Assembly (NCBI RefSeq): GCF_900110705.1
Contig: NZ_FOEJ01000001.1
Location: 193,501 to 257,500 of the forward strand
DNA from: Loktanella sp. DSM 29012
Lineage (GTDB): Bacteria > Pseudomonadota > Alphaproteobacteria > Rhodobacterales > Rhodobacteraceae
Reading direction: 5' to 3'
Length of the DNA stretch: 64,000 bases
Shown here one piece after another: positions 63,436 through 64,000 of this stretch (its first letter is position 1; each line of letters begins with the position of its first letter). The position numbers and the translations under genes are program-made. The notes beneath the pieces are model-generated. The model saw nothing but the letters and a program-made list of their open reading frames with translations, was not told the DNA's origin and made no database searches.

Positions 63436-63882
63436 TCAGAACGGGCGAACGATCACTGCGACCACCGCTACGATCATCAGGATTGTCGGCGCCTCGTTCG
63501 CGATCCGGTAGGTCTTGCCGGACCGGGTATTGGTACCGGCTGCAAATTCCTTGCGACGGGCGGCCATCCACATATGTGCGACTGTCATGGCGATCACGGC
63601 CAACAGTTTTGCCCAACCCCAGACGGCACCGAAATCCAAGCCACCCATGCCGATCATCAGGATCCCGCAAATCCATGCCGTGATCATGGCTGGATTCATG
63701 ATCACGCGCAGCAGCTTTTCTTCCATGACCTTGAACGTCTGGTCCAGTTCGGACCCCACCGTTGCGCGTTCAGCGTGATAGACAAACAATCTTGGCAGAT
63801 AGAATAGACCTGCCATCCAGGCAATCACGGCCATGACGTGCAGGGCTTTGATCCAGTCGTAGTAAGGCAAGAGCCAGTTCAT
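63436..63882 (-). CDS. hemJ: Protoporphyrinogen oxidase HemJ
   Basis: 148 residues, four hydrophobic segments. It is the oxygen-independent type of enzyme that makes protoporphyrin IX in many alphaproteobacteria. DWIKALHVMAVIAWMAGLFYLPRLFVYH at the start carries the conserved histidine, and KLLAVIAMTVAHMWMAARRKEF near 92 the second region. RTYRIANEAPTILMIVAVVAVIVRPF-like end (KTYRIANEAP) is the family tail. hemE is expected next beyond the right edge, judging from gene order in relatives. Confidence 0.95.
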   Translation of the reverse strand: MNWLLPYYDWIKALHVMAVIAWMAGLFYLPRLFVYHAERATVGSELDQTFKVMEEKLLRVIMNPAMITAWICGILMIGMGGLDFGAVWGWAKLLAVIAMTVAHMWMAARRKEFAAGTNTRSGKTYRIANEAPTILMIVAVVAVIVRPF

Positions 63883-64000
63883 TGGTTATCCTCGTCCAGT
63901 CTGCCCTACTCTTTCAATAATAAAGAAAGAAAAGAAAGATGATGTTTATGTAGGTTGCCAAGAATCTGGGGATCGATTTTTCATCAACATATTTATCCAT
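63883..64000. other. AT-rich leader at the right edge, possibly near the replication origin
   Basis: This last stretch is clearly more AT-rich than the genes to its left, with AAAGAAAGAAAAGAAAG and TTTATGTAGG. It ends in TTATCCAT at the window edge, a partial DnaA-box resemblance (TTATCCACA) that is cut off. No gene is seen. In related alphaproteobacteria the hemE side of this cluster borders the origin. Confidence 0.3.

Noticed and set aside
1-64000. tRNA, rRNA, CRISPR arrays, insertion sequences or prophage genes
   Set aside because: I looked for tRNA T-arm motifs, clustered short repeats, transposase or integrase motifs and found none.

Overview
The window reads as a chromosomal segment of an alphaproteobacterium of the order Rhodobacterales (roseobacter-type). 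The GC content is high, coding density is very high, and the gene content and order are ordinary housekeeping for that group. No rRNA, tRNA, CRISPR array, insertion sequence or prophage gene was found. The right end lies close to the chromosomal replication origin: it carries hemJ, rho, mnmE, mnmG, rsmG, parA and parB in one strand-coherent block, with two perfect 16-bp parS sites embedded in mnmG and rsmG.

Layout. 1-5556: surface-polysaccharide genes (a GT4 glycosyltransferase cut by the left edge, galU, a GT2 glycosyltransferase, kdsB, cysQ) and a divergent ABC-2 export permease with no ATPase partner in view. 5557-9772: dnaK and dnaJ behind a good RpoH-type promoter, then radC. 9769-12350: two coupled exported proteins of unclear role, one fusing a phosphate-binding-protein-like domain to an OmpA domain. 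12630-17972: secA, and divergently a parvulin isomerase, argJ and a mutT-type Nudix gene. 18099-23472: the rimP-nusA-ylxR-infB operon, whose leader contains an intrinsic-terminator-like hairpin directly before the rimP ribosome binding site. 23627-30074: a Tat-type solute-binding protein, pip, ubiG, a comF-grxC-nitrilase-marR operon, and a methyltransferase-like protein without the usual SAM motif I. 30128-34303: hemH, an MFS transporter, and a cell-envelope group (two L,D-transpeptidases flanking a CAP-domain lipoprotein). 34391-42026: hslO, a CoA-type Nudix gene, cca, two half ABC exporters and an RNA m5U methyltransferase, all on the minus strand. 42103-49529: a Nudix gene, argG, a class IV aminotransferase coupled to a sulfotransferase-like protein, msrA, a PfkB kinase and a two-domain malic enzyme. 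49646-56581: mutS, hrcA-grpE, and rph-rdgB-hemW. 56578-64000: the origin-proximal block.

How the parts connect. dnaKJ, hrcA-grpE and hslO are protein-quality-control genes, and each has an upstream match to the alphaproteobacterial RpoH promoter (CTTG, 17-18 bases, CYTATNT). I read this as a small shared heat-shock regulon. The rimP-infB operon, rph, rsmG, mnmG/mnmE, cca and the m5U methyltransferase all serve ribosome and RNA maturation. hemH, hemW and hemJ are scattered haem-pathway genes. Many genes overlap by 1-8 bases, including four convergent pairs whose stop codons interlock in the same four bases.

Nothing here is a clear new defence or mobile system. The most interesting leads are the secA-adjacent exported pair, a 20-base repeat lying at two convergent gene junctions, the attenuator-like rimP leader, the shared RpoH promoter pattern, and the parS sites that dictate protein sequence. 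All starts, promoters and terminators were judged by eye. Names rest on recognised motifs, not on searches. No gene-free stretch exceeds 300 bases; the longest, 12351-12629, is described under the small ORF it contains.
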